This document shows, piece by piece, positions 16,011 through 23,408 of a DNA stretch of 64,000 nucleotides; position 1 is the first letter of the stretch, and each line of letters opens with the position of its first letter. The notes under the pieces were generated by a model that was not told where the DNA came from, did not search any database, and saw nothing but the letters and a program-made list of their open reading frames with translations. Origin of the DNA: JAXHTY01 sp034189225 (GTDB taxonomy: Bacteria > Desulfobacterota > Desulfobacteria > Desulfobacterales > Desulfosudaceae); assembly GCA_034189225.1 (NCBI GenBank), contig JAXHVL010000045.1, forward strand, positions 22,316 through 86,315. Reading direction: 5' to 3'. A program made the position numbers and the translations under genes.

Positions 16011-16137
16011 AAGGATCTGTCAAAAAATAACTGTTACATTCGGTTGCCGCTTCATCCCGTCCAGCGGCGTTGCGCTCCTTGCCGGACGGGCGAATCGACA
16101 ACCTCGGTGTGACACACTTATTTTTTGACAGACCCTT
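16011..16137. repeat. 127-bp palindromic element (AAGGnTCTGTCAAAAAATAA ends)
   Basis: Ends AAGGATCTGTCAAAAAATAA (16011-16030) and its inverse (16118-16137) match at 19 of 20 positions, and pairing continues inward to a CCCGTCC/GGACGGG stem. It could fold into a very long hairpin 86 bp after the TauE stop. No target duplication is visible. Only one copy in this window, but the structure resembles dispersed palindromic elements. Confidence 0.65.
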
Positions 16138-16200
16138 AACGCCTCTTGCGATAAGGTCAGTCTGTGGCTGTTTTTAATTTTCACCATACGCTCTTCACTG

Positions 16201-16353
16201 ACGGCTTCGTAAAAAGTCCAATATATGTGTTGCGCTGCATCCCTCGTCACTGCGTCGTACGCCAAGTACCCTCATTCCTCGGGAGTGATAGGGCTGCGCC
16301 GTATCTTGAATTTTTTACTTTGCCGTCCCAAAATTGACTTTTTACGAGACCAT
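16201..16353. repeat. Family B mobile repeat, copy B3
   Basis: 153 bp, ACGGCTTCGTAAAAAGTC to GACTTTTTACGAGACCAT, flanked by perfect 8-bp direct repeats CTTCACTG (16193-16200 and 16354-16361). It lies just downstream of the carbonic anhydrase gene. Confidence 0.88.
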
Positions 16354-16396
16354 CTTCACTGATTTAATCGTAAAACTCTTTGTCGCTTTTCATGAC

Positions 16397-17188
16397 TTAT
16401 TCAGTGGCTAACGGTTCGGTTTCCTTGTCAGGAGAGGCTTCAACCGTTTTCAAAATCTCATCAACCTTTTCAAGAGGAAGCCATGCCACTTTGCCAGTCC
16501 CAACATCATAAATGGCGCCAACCACTTTGGCTTTGCCCTTATTGACAATGTTTCGAACAGCCGGACTCTTCATAAACAGGTCTTCAGTCGCCTGCCATAC
16601 ATTCTCTTCAATCGCATACGGAATGATCGCATCACCATGCACATCCTGATGTTGGTCTATCGCACGTTCAACTGCTGGTATAATATTGTCAACTAACGGG
16701 GGAATATTTCGTTCAAGGGCGTGCCCTTCTCCGTGGACAGCATGTGTCACCGCAGTCACAGCACCACATTGAGTGTGGCCTAAAATCACCAAAATTGGTG
16801 TGTTGACATGGGCTAATCCATATTCAGTGGAACCGATTTCATCAGTATCGCATACATTTCCGGCGACCCGAATGACAAAAATATCCATCACACCAGCATC
16901 AAAGAGAAGTTCAACAGGAACTCGAGAATCGGAACACGTAATCACGGTAGCGTAGGCATGATCTCCCTGATTTTCCGTTCCGGCTTGTTCAAGGCGAGCG
17001 GTGTTGGTGTGCGGATATGTCGCCTTTCCAGTATAGAAACGCTCATTCCCCTTTTTCAATATCTGTAAAACCTCATCCGGACTCGGCTTTGGGGCGGCAT
17101 GGTGTTCCTCGGCCAGTGCCACAACAGTGAATTGCACAGATATCACAACACAACAGATAGACAGCACTACGATACGTACGTATTTCAT
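16397..17188 (-). CDS. Exported beta-class carbonic anhydrase
   Basis: 263 aa from the ATG at 17188, which has AAGGAG about 7 nt upstream; a longer frame to 17254 lacks one. A Sec signal peptide (MKYVRIVVLSICCVVISVQF, then a likely cut after ALA near residue 27) makes it periplasmic, unlike most beta enzymes. Zinc ligands and the catalytic dyad are present: CSDSR (Cys, Asp, Arg) and HTQCGAV (His, Cys). It interconverts CO2 and bicarbonate, perhaps feeding bicarbonate uptake or pH control. The gene and its AT-rich leader are visibly lower in GC than their neighbours, suggesting acquisition. Confidence 0.88.
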   Translation of the reverse strand: MKYVRIVVLSICCVVISVQFTVVALAEEHHAAPKPSPDEVLQILKKGNERFYTGKATYPHTNTARLEQAGTENQGDHAYATVITCSDSRVPVELLFDAGVMDIFVIRVAGNVCDTDEIGSTEYGLAHVNTPILVILGHTQCGAVTAVTHAVHGEGHALERNIPPLVDNIIPAVERAIDQHQDVHGDAIIPYAIEENVWQATEDLFMKSPAVRNIVNKGKAKVVGAIYDVGTGKVAWLPLEKVDEILKTVEASPDKETEPLATE

Positions 17189-17531
17189 AACAATCTCCTT
17201 TCGGTCTTCACTATTATTTATTGTTCTCTTGCGTATACAACCTTTCAATATCATACATCACGGTGACACAGCGATATTTTCTCTTTTCATAAGCCTCTAT
17301 TATATTGTCCTGTTCTTTTTAAGCCACTCATTTTTTCCAGGGTTCCAGTCAAATTTCATTTTTTAACTGTACATTTTTTAACTGTACAAGTCGATGGTTC
17401 TGAAAAAATCTCATGTCCAACAGGAGAATAAAAACTGTAGCAAGCCGTAGCAGGCAAACCACAGCGGGTGGTCAGTGCCCGTGTTTTATGTTATAAATAG
17501 AGGTTTGGAAATAAAAAAACAGGTGTGTTCA
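17189..17531. promoter_or_regulatory. AT-rich divergent promoter region with a 15-bp tandem repeat
   Basis: 343 bp between divergent genes (carbonic anhydrase to the left, biotin region to the right). It is clearly AT-rich against its surroundings. CATTTTTTAACTGTA is repeated head-to-tail at 17357-17371 and 17372-17386. The ribosome site AAGGAG for the carbonic anhydrase lies near 17195-17200. No confident -35/-10 pair was assigned. Confidence 0.45.
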
Positions 17532-17726
17532 ATGCAGACGGTTGAGGAAATGAAGGCCGAGCTGGCGCAGGTGGAGAAAGCGCTGGCGGAAGCAAAGGAG
17601 CGGATGCCGGCGCATTCGGCAAAGCCGGGGATGATGAATGAGCTGATCGAGCTGGAGGACCGGCGGGATGGGCTGGCGGCGGCGATTGAAAAAGCGGAAA
17701 AACAGAGCAGCGGTTGGGCGCTATGA
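17532..17726 (+). CDS. Small coiled-coil protein, function unknown
   Basis: 64 aa, MQTVEEMKAELAQVEKALAE onwards; two amphipathic helices with heptad-like spacing joined by RMPAHSAKPGMMNELIELED. Short proteins with this central motif are frequent as hypotheticals in sulfate reducers (family knowledge, not verified here). The ATG at 17532 is preferred over the upstream frame start. Its stop overlaps the ATG of the next gene (ATGA), indicating coupled translation. Confidence 0.6.
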   Translation: MQTVEEMKAELAQVEKALAEAKERMPAHSAKPGMMNELIELEDRRDGLAAAIEKAEKQSSGWAL

Positions 17727-17950
17727 GCAGTTGTCAACATCACAACCTGGTATTACTGTATGAGGCAAAGCCGCGGCTTCGGTGCCGGCACTGCCATCTG
17801 ACCATCAAGGAAGAAGATATCGGAGACGGGTATTGTCCGGAATGTTTTGAGTTGACCGGTGAAAAACGGTATGATTTCGAGCCGGTTGAACAGGCGGAGG
17901 CCGGTCCGGTGAAGTACAGGTGTGAGGATTGCGGGGCGATTATTGAGTGA
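17723..17950 (+). CDS. Small zinc-ribbon protein
   Basis: 75 aa with three CxxC pairs: CRHCHL, CPECFE and CEDCGA, so one or two zinc ribbons. No other domain. It starts at ATG 17723, overlapping the stop of the upstream coiled-coil gene, and ends 13 bp before bioA. It is therefore probably cotranscribed with the biotin genes, but a role in biotin synthesis is not implied by sequence. Confidence 0.65.
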   Translation: MSSCQHHNLVLLYEAKPRLRCRHCHLTIKEEDIGDGYCPECFELTGEKRYDFEPVEQAEAGPVKYRCEDCGAIIE

Positions 17951-17963
17951 TAATCTGAGCAAT

Positions 17964-19253
17964 ATGCTGGATTTTGACCGGGGTCATATCTGGCATCCTT
18001 ATACGTCCATGCGGGGGCCGCTGCCGGTGTATCCGGTGCGCTCGGCGTCGGGGTGTAGGTTGGTGCTGGAAGACGGTCGGACGCTGGTGGACGGGATGGC
18101 GTCGTGGTGGACGGCCATCCACGGGTATAACCACCCGGAACTGAACCGGGCGGCGGCGGACCAGGTAAACCGGATGGCCCATGTGATGTTCGGCGGGATT
18201 ACCCACGAGCCGGCGGTGGCGCTGTGCCGGCGACTGGTGGACCTTTCGCCGCCGGGGTTGGAACGGGTGTTTTTGTGCGATTCCGGGTCGGTGTCCGTGG
18301 AGGTGGCCATCAAGATGGCCATTCAATACTGGTTTGCCGCGGGCCGGACGGGCAAGCAGCGGCTGCTTACGGTGCGCAACGGCTATCATGGCGATACGTT
18401 CGGGGCCATGTCGGTGTGCGATCCGGTGAACGGCATGCATCATATGTTTGCGGACACCCTGACGCAGCAGTTTTTCGTGCCTGCGCCGGCATGTCGGTTT
18501 GCAGACCCGTGGGACGCGTCCGACCTGGATGAAATGGCGGCCATGCTGTCGGCGCATCATGAAGAGATTGCGGCGGTGATTCTGGAGCCGGTGGTCCAGG
18601 GCGCGGGAGGCATGCGGTTTTATTCGCCGGAATACCTGGCCGGGGTCCGGCATTTGTGCGATACCCATGGTGTGCTGCTGATCTGCGATGAGATCGCCAC
18701 GGGGTTCGGCCGCACCGGCAAGTTGTTTGCCTGCGAGCATGCGGGGATCACGCCGGATATCATGTGCGTGGGCAAGGCCCTGACCGGGGGGTACATGACC
18801 CTTGCGGCCACCCTGGCAACGGCGGCGGTGGCGGAGGGAATTTCCGCGGCCGATCCCGGCGTTTTCATGCACGGGCCGACGTTTATGGGCAACCCCCTGG
18901 CGTGTGCTGTTGCCACGGCCAGCATTGACCTGCTGCTGTCCGGGAACTGGCAGGCGCGGGTGGCGGCCATCGAGGCGCAGATGAAACATGGGCTCGCCCC
19001 GTGCCGTGAGATTCCGGGCGTGGTTGATGTGCGGGTGCTGGGGGCCATCGGCGTGGTGGAGCTGGTGCAGCCCGTGGAAATGGCGGCGGCCCAGCAGCGG
19101 TTTGTTGAGATGGGAGTCTGGGTGCGGCCGTTCGGCCGGCTGATTTATATCATGCCGCCGTATATCATTACGGCGGAGGAGCTGGCAACGGTCACCTCGG
19201 CCATGGTGGCGGTGGCCGGCGAGGAAGCGGGAAAAGAGAGGTCCACGGGTTGA
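17964..19253 (+). CDS. bioA: Adenosylmethionine-8-amino-7-oxononanoate aminotransferase
   Basis: 429 aa class-III PLP aminotransferase. HIWHPYTSM near the N-terminus and the SAM-dependent BioA motif VDGMASWWTAIHGYNHPELN are diagnostic; the PLP lysine is in CVGKALTGGYMTLAATL. It converts KAPA to DAPA. First of the bioA-F-D-B series. The ATG at 17964 is chosen; the Shine-Dalgarno is weak and an in-frame TTG 21 nt upstream overlaps the zinc-ribbon stop, so the exact start is uncertain. Confidence 0.93.
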   Translation: MLDFDRGHIWHPYTSMRGPLPVYPVRSASGCRLVLEDGRTLVDGMASWWTAIHGYNHPELNRAAADQVNRMAHVMFGGITHEPAVALCRRLVDLSPPGLERVFLCDSGSVSVEVAIKMAIQYWFAAGRTGKQRLLTVRNGYHGDTFGAMSVCDPVNGMHHMFADTLTQQFFVPAPACRFADPWDASDLDEMAAMLSAHHEEIAAVILEPVVQGAGGMRFYSPEYLAGVRHLCDTHGVLLICDEIATGFGRTGKLFACEHAGITPDIMCVGKALTGGYMTLAATLATAAVAEGISAADPGVFMHGPTFMGNPLACAVATASIDLLLSGNWQARVAAIEAQMKHGLAPCREIPGVVDVRVLGAIGVVELVQPVEMAAAQQRFVEMGVWVRPFGRLIYIMPPYIITAEELATVTSAMVAVAGEEAGKERSTG

Positions 19254-19373
19254 GACGAATGGGTACTAATAGGGGCGGGATGCGTTTTGCGTTCCCACGC
19301 GGGAGGGTGGGAGCGAGAGGGTGTGGGTGCGGCAGGGGGCCTGATTCGTGCCAATTCGCAGACAACAATAAAC

Positions 19374-20531
19374 ATGGGTAAGTTTGATTTCATAGATGCG
19401 ACCTTTGAGGCGCGGCGACAGGCGAACCAGGTGAGGCGGCTGCGGGACATGACGCCGCTGGACGGGGCTTATATGCAGGTGGACGGCAGGCGGCTGCTGA
19501 ACTGCTGTTCCAACGATTACCTGGGGCTTTCCCGGCATCCGCTGCTGGCGGAGCGGGCCGGGGTGTTTGCACAGCGGTACGGGGCAGGGGCCACGGCATC
19601 ACGGCTGGTGTGCGGCAATTACCCGTGCTTTTCAGAGTTGGAGGCCCGGTTGGCGTGGCTGAAGCAGACTTCGGCGGCCCTGATTCTGAACGCGGGCTAC
19701 CAGGCCAATGCAACGCTTCTGCCGGCGCTGTGCGACCGGGCCGCCTTGATCCTTTCCGACGAATTGAATCACAACAGCATTATCAACGGGTGCCGGCTGG
19801 CCCGGTGCACGGTGAAGCGTTATGCCCACAACGATCCGCAAGACCTGGAGCGGCTGCTTGCCGAAAACGCGGATCAGGGGTTTTCAAGGATTGTGATTGT
19901 CACGGAAACCGTGTTCAGCATGGACGGCGACATTGTTGACCTGGATGCACTGGTGTCCCTGGCCGAAACCTACAACGCCATCCTGATGGTGGACGAGGCC
20001 CATGCCACCGGGGTTTTCGGGGAAAAGGGCATGGGGCTTTCCTGCGGCAAAGCCGTGGATGTAGTGATGGGCACCTTTGGCAAGGGGGGGGGCGGGTTCG
20101 GCGCTTACGTGGCCTGTTCCGGGCGGATCCTGGAATACCTGGTCAACTACTGCCAGGGGTTTATTTACAGCACGGGCCTACCGCCGGCAGTGGTGGGCGA
20201 GATCGATGCGGCGCTGGAACTGATACCGGAGATGGAAGACCGGCGGCGGATGGTACTTGAGAACGCCGCATGGTTCCGGGAGCGAATGGCCGGGCTGGGC
20301 CTTGATACGGGGCCGTCGGCAAGCCAGATCGTGCCCGTGGTGGTGGGCGACGAGAACGATGCCCTGGATCTTTCCCGATATCTTGAAGAAAAAGGCTTTC
20401 TGGTGGTGGCCATCCGGCCGCCTTCGGTGCCGCCGAAAAAATCAAGGGTGCGCGTGTCGCTCAGCGCCCTGCATACCCGGGCGGATGTGGAGCGGCTGGC
20501 CGATGCGTTTGAGCAGTGGAGGGCCGCATGA
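19374..20531 (+). CDS. bioF: 8-amino-7-oxononanoate synthase (KAPA synthase)
   Basis: 385 aa alpha-oxoamine synthase. Characteristic segments: CCSNDYLGLSRHPLL, ASRLVCGNYPCFSELE, DELNHNSIINGCRLA, MVDEAHATGVFGEKG, and the PLP lysine in GTFGKGGGGFGAYV. It condenses pimeloyl thioester with alanine. A tract of nine G residues (20084-20092) encodes part of the PLP-lysine loop. The Shine-Dalgarno before 19374 is poor; 120 bp separate it from bioA. The stop overlaps the bioD start. Confidence 0.93.
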   Translation: MGKFDFIDATFEARRQANQVRRLRDMTPLDGAYMQVDGRRLLNCCSNDYLGLSRHPLLAERAGVFAQRYGAGATASRLVCGNYPCFSELEARLAWLKQTSAALILNAGYQANATLLPALCDRAALILSDELNHNSIINGCRLARCTVKRYAHNDPQDLERLLAENADQGFSRIVIVTETVFSMDGDIVDLDALVSLAETYNAILMVDEAHATGVFGEKGMGLSCGKAVDVVMGTFGKGGGGFGAYVACSGRILEYLVNYCQGFIYSTGLPPAVVGEIDAALELIPEMEDRRRMVLENAAWFRERMAGLGLDTGPSASQIVPVVVGDENDALDLSRYLEEKGFLVVAIRPPSVPPKKSRVRVSLSALHTRADVERLADAFEQWRAA

Positions 20532-21172
20532 GCAACACGGAGTTTTTCCAGCGGATGTTTGTCACCGGTACGGATACCGGCGTGGGCAAGACCGTGGTGG
20601 CGGCGATTTTGCTGCGGGGCCTGCGGGGCGTTTACTGGAAGCCCGTTCAGAGCGGGGTGGCGCCGATGACAGACACGCAGTGGGTGCGCGACATCACCGG
20701 CCTGGACGACAGCCATTTTATATCCGAGTCTTACGTGCTCAACACCCCGGCTTCTCCCCATCTTTCGGCGGCCATGGACGGGGTGCGCATAAACATGGAC
20801 GAGATCAGCATGCCGGCGGTGGGGGATACCCCCTTGATTATCGAGGGGGCCGGCGGGGTCCTGGTGCCGTTGAACACGGACCGGTTCATTGCGGACCTGA
20901 TCAAGGGTCTTGACGTGCCGGCCCTGGTGGTGGCGCCCAGCGGGCTGGGCATGATCAACCATACGCTGCTGACGCTGGACCAGCTTCGATCCCGGGACAT
21001 TCCGGTGCTGGGGGTGGTGATGAACGGCGAGCCCCATGAGGCCAATAAAAAGGCTGTGGAGCATTACGGCCGGGTGCCGGTGATCGCGGAAATTCCGCCG
21101 TTGCCGGAAATGACGCCCGCGGCGCTGGATGAGGCGTTTGATTTGTTTACACTGGAAAGGCGGGTATCGTGA
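20528..21172 (+). CDS. bioD: Dethiobiotin synthetase
   Basis: 214 aa. P-loop TGTDTGVGKT at residues about 12-21, then KPVQSG, EGAGGVLVPL and VVAPSGLGMINHTLLT, all BioD motifs. It closes the ureido ring of DAPA with CO2 and ATP. The ATG at 20528 overlaps the bioF stop (ATGA), and its own TGA overlaps the GTG of bioB, so the three are translationally coupled. Confidence 0.93.
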   Translation: MSNTEFFQRMFVTGTDTGVGKTVVAAILLRGLRGVYWKPVQSGVAPMTDTQWVRDITGLDDSHFISESYVLNTPASPHLSAAMDGVRINMDEISMPAVGDTPLIIEGAGGVLVPLNTDRFIADLIKGLDVPALVVAPSGLGMINHTLLTLDQLRSRDIPVLGVVMNGEPHEANKKAVEHYGRVPVIAEIPPLPEMTPAALDEAFDLFTLERRVS

Positions 21173-22179
21173 GTGCTTTACCGCAGTCTCCATTGAATTC
21201 CAGGGAAGCGCTGCTGGACCTGGCCCGGGAGGTGAAGGACGGCGTCGTGCCGGACATGGATACCTGTCTGGCGCTGATGGCGGTTCCCGAAGAAAACGCC
21301 CTGTGGCTCTGCGCGGGGGCGGATATGCTGCGGGAGGCGCGTTTCGGCCGGACGGTGCATTTGTGCGTGATCTGCAACGGCCGGTCCGGCCGGTGTTCCG
21401 AGGACTGCGCGTTCTGTTCACAGTCCGCCCACGGGAGTGCGGTGGTGGATGAGTATCCGCTCATGAGCGCTGGCGATCTTGCCGCACGCGGCAAAGATTT
21501 GGCGGATACGCCGGTGAACCGTTATTCGGTGGTGACCAGCGGCCGGCGGCTTTCCAAAAAGGAGGTGGCGACTGTAGCGGCGGGGCTTTCCGGGATCGAC
21601 CCGGAAAAACTCCACACCTGCGCCTCGCTGGGGATTCTGGACCGGGAAAGCCTGGATGCCCTGAAGCGATCCGGGGTGAGCCGCTATCATCACAATCTGG
21701 AGACGGCGGAAAGTTATTTTTCGCAGATCTGCACCACCCACACCTACCAGGACCGGATCGATACGATTCAGGCGGCCCGGAGTGCCGGCATGAGCATTTG
21801 TGCCGGCGGTATTCTTGGCATGGGCGAATCTGATGAGCAGATCGCGGAGCTGGCCGTCGCCCTTCGGGAGCTGGCCGTGGATGCGGTGCCCCTGAACTTT
21901 CTCGTGCCTGTGGGTGGCACGGCCGGCCCCCGGCTTTACAGCCTGACGCCGATGAAGTGCTTGAAGATTATTGCGGTTTTCCGGTATGTGCTGCCGGAGA
22001 CCGAAATCATAATCTGCGGCGGCCGGGAATATAACCTGAAGGCCCTGCATCCCCTGGTATTTTATGCCGGGGCCAGCGGTATCATGACCGGGGATTACCT
22101 GACCACGGCGGGCCGCAGCCTGGCAGATGACCTGGCTATGCTGGAGATGCTGGGAATGACGCCCCGGCGGTCCCGGTAG
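21169..22179 (+). CDS. bioB: Biotin synthase (radical SAM)
   Basis: 336 aa. The radical-SAM motif CSEDCAFCSQS (CxxxCxxC, about residues 73-80) is followed by the BioB motifs YHHNLETAESYF, CAGGILGMGES and PLNFLVPVGGT. It inserts sulfur into dethiobiotin using SAM and Fe-S clusters. It starts with GTG at 21169, overlapping the bioD TGA by 3 nt. Last gene of the biotin run; 100 bp separate it from the next gene, including a fragment of a family B repeat. Confidence 0.95.
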   Translation: MSALPQSPLNSREALLDLAREVKDGVVPDMDTCLALMAVPEENALWLCAGADMLREARFGRTVHLCVICNGRSGRCSEDCAFCSQSAHGSAVVDEYPLMSAGDLAARGKDLADTPVNRYSVVTSGRRLSKKEVATVAAGLSGIDPEKLHTCASLGILDRESLDALKRSGVSRYHHNLETAESYFSQICTTHTYQDRIDTIQAARSAGMSICAGGILGMGESDEQIAELAVALRELAVDAVPLNFLVPVGGTAGPRLYSLTPMKCLKIIAVFRYVLPETEIIICGGREYNLKALHPLVFYAGASGIMTGDYLTTAGRSLADDLAMLEMLGMTPRRSR

Positions 22180-22223
22180 CGTGGTATTTGGGAGTGTATG
22201 CGTTTTGCAGTGTCCGAAAGGAA

Positions 22224-22262
22224 TTTACTTTGTCGTCCCAAAATGACTTTTTACAATACCAT
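22224..22262 (+). repeat. Family B repeat fragment (right end only)
   Basis: TTACTTTGTCGTCCCAAAAT followed by GACTTTTTACAATACCAT matches the last 38 bp or so of family B elements with a few changes. The rest of the element is missing, so this is a relic. It lies immediately upstream of the ribosome site of the following gene. Confidence 0.6.
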
Positions 22263-22279
22263 CAAACAAGGAGGCCCTC

Positions 22280-23275
22280 ATGACCGATAAGACGCCGTAT
22301 GCCAAGTTTGCCGAACGCATGATGCAGCCGGATTCGGTGTATATACCGAAAATCCTGCAGAGCATGATCACGGACCGCCAGGCGGAGATGCTGATGTCCC
22401 TGCCGGCCACGGCGGCCCAGCTTTCGGAAAAATTCGGTATGGCCGAGGATGATGCCCGAACGGACCTGGAAGACATGTACAGAAAGGGACTGACCTTCAA
22501 AAAAAAGAAGGACGGCGATGTGCTTTGGCGGCCGCCCATGCACATCGCCCAGTTTCATGACGCTACCATCGTCTGGCCCGAGGCCACGGAGGAATTTTAT
22601 GAGCTCTGGCGGCTGTATATGGAAGAGGAATGGCCCAAGCTGGCGCCCGGCATCGCCACGGTCATGCCCCGGCCGTTCACCCGGGTGGTGCCGGTGGGAA
22701 AATCCATTGATACGGGTAAGGCAAAGGTGCTGGCGCCGGAAAACGTGAAAGAGATCCTTGAGTCGGCTTCCAGGATTGCGGTGACCAAGTGCACCTGCCG
22801 GCTGACCATGAAAAAGTGCGACGCGCCGGTGGAAGTTTGCCTTCAGATCAACAGGGGCGCGGAATACACCGTTGACCGCGGTTCGGGCCGGGAAATTTCC
22901 CTGGATGAGGCCATGAAAATTATTCAGGATACCGAGGAAGCCGGGCTGGTGCACGTGACCATGAACAAGGCTGATGTGGGCCATTTTATCTGCAATTGCT
23001 GCGGGTGCTGTTGTCAGGCCTTTTCCATGCTGATTTCAGAAGGTGTTAATCTCTGCGATCCCAGCCGCTACGTACCCGAGGTGGATGCGGATGCCTGTTC
23101 GGCCTGTGGCACCTGCGAGGATCGGTGCTGGTTTGGGGCCATCAACCTGGGTGATGATGAGGTGGCCGTGGTGACCGCGGATAAGTGCCTGGGGTGCGGC
23201 CAGTGCGCTATCGGGTGTCCGGAAGAGGCGATCACCATGGTGGGGGTTAGGGGGGAAGATTTTATACCGGTTTAG
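22280..23275 (+). CDS. HTH-like/4Fe-4S cysteine-rich protein (paralogue of the 55995 gene)
   Basis: 331 aa. Residues about 25-95 look like a winged-helix (LSEKFGMAEDDARTDLEDMYRKGL). The middle carries unusual cysteine motifs, TKCTCRLTMKKC (about 172) and FICNCCGCCC (about 235). The C-terminus is a 2[4Fe-4S] ferredoxin: CSACGTCEDRCWF and CLGCGQCAIGCP. AAGGAGG lies about 6 nt before the ATG. Function unknown; the mix suggests a redox-responsive regulator or an electron carrier with a DNA-binding-like fold. Its stop codon touches the start of a repeat. A sister protein occurs at 55995-57110. Confidence 0.75.
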   Translation: MTDKTPYAKFAERMMQPDSVYIPKILQSMITDRQAEMLMSLPATAAQLSEKFGMAEDDARTDLEDMYRKGLTFKKKKDGDVLWRPPMHIAQFHDATIVWPEATEEFYELWRLYMEEEWPKLAPGIATVMPRPFTRVVPVGKSIDTGKAKVLAPENVKEILESASRIAVTKCTCRLTMKKCDAPVEVCLQINRGAEYTVDRGSGREISLDEAMKIIQDTEEAGLVHVTMNKADVGHFICNCCGCCCQAFSMLISEGVNLCDPSRYVPEVDADACSACGTCEDRCWFGAINLGDDEVAVVTADKCLGCGQCAIGCPEEAITMVGVRGEDFIPV

Positions 23276-23400
23276 ATGGCTTCGAAAAAAGCCCAATAGT
23301 TGCGTTGCGATGCATCTCTCGTCATGTCACGTACAGCCAGTACGCTCCATTCCTCGAGATGCATCGACGCCTTGCTCTTGAACTTTTTGCTTTGCCATCT
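23274..23400. repeat. Short family B-related palindrome, copy C1
   Basis: About 127 bp, AGATGGCTTCGAAAAAAGC to GCTTTGCCATCT, sharing the GATGCATCTCTCGTCATGTC core with family B but lacking the outer right segment. No target duplication is visible. It fills the whole gap between the 4Fe-4S gene and moeA, and may supply part of the stop codon of the former. Confidence 0.65.
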
Positions 23401-23408
23401 TGGTGAAA

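Noticed and set aside
20165..21421. 418-codon minus-strand frame across bioF-bioD-bioB
   Set aside because: Spans three real genes on the other strand and is Arg/Pro/His-rich; a shadow.
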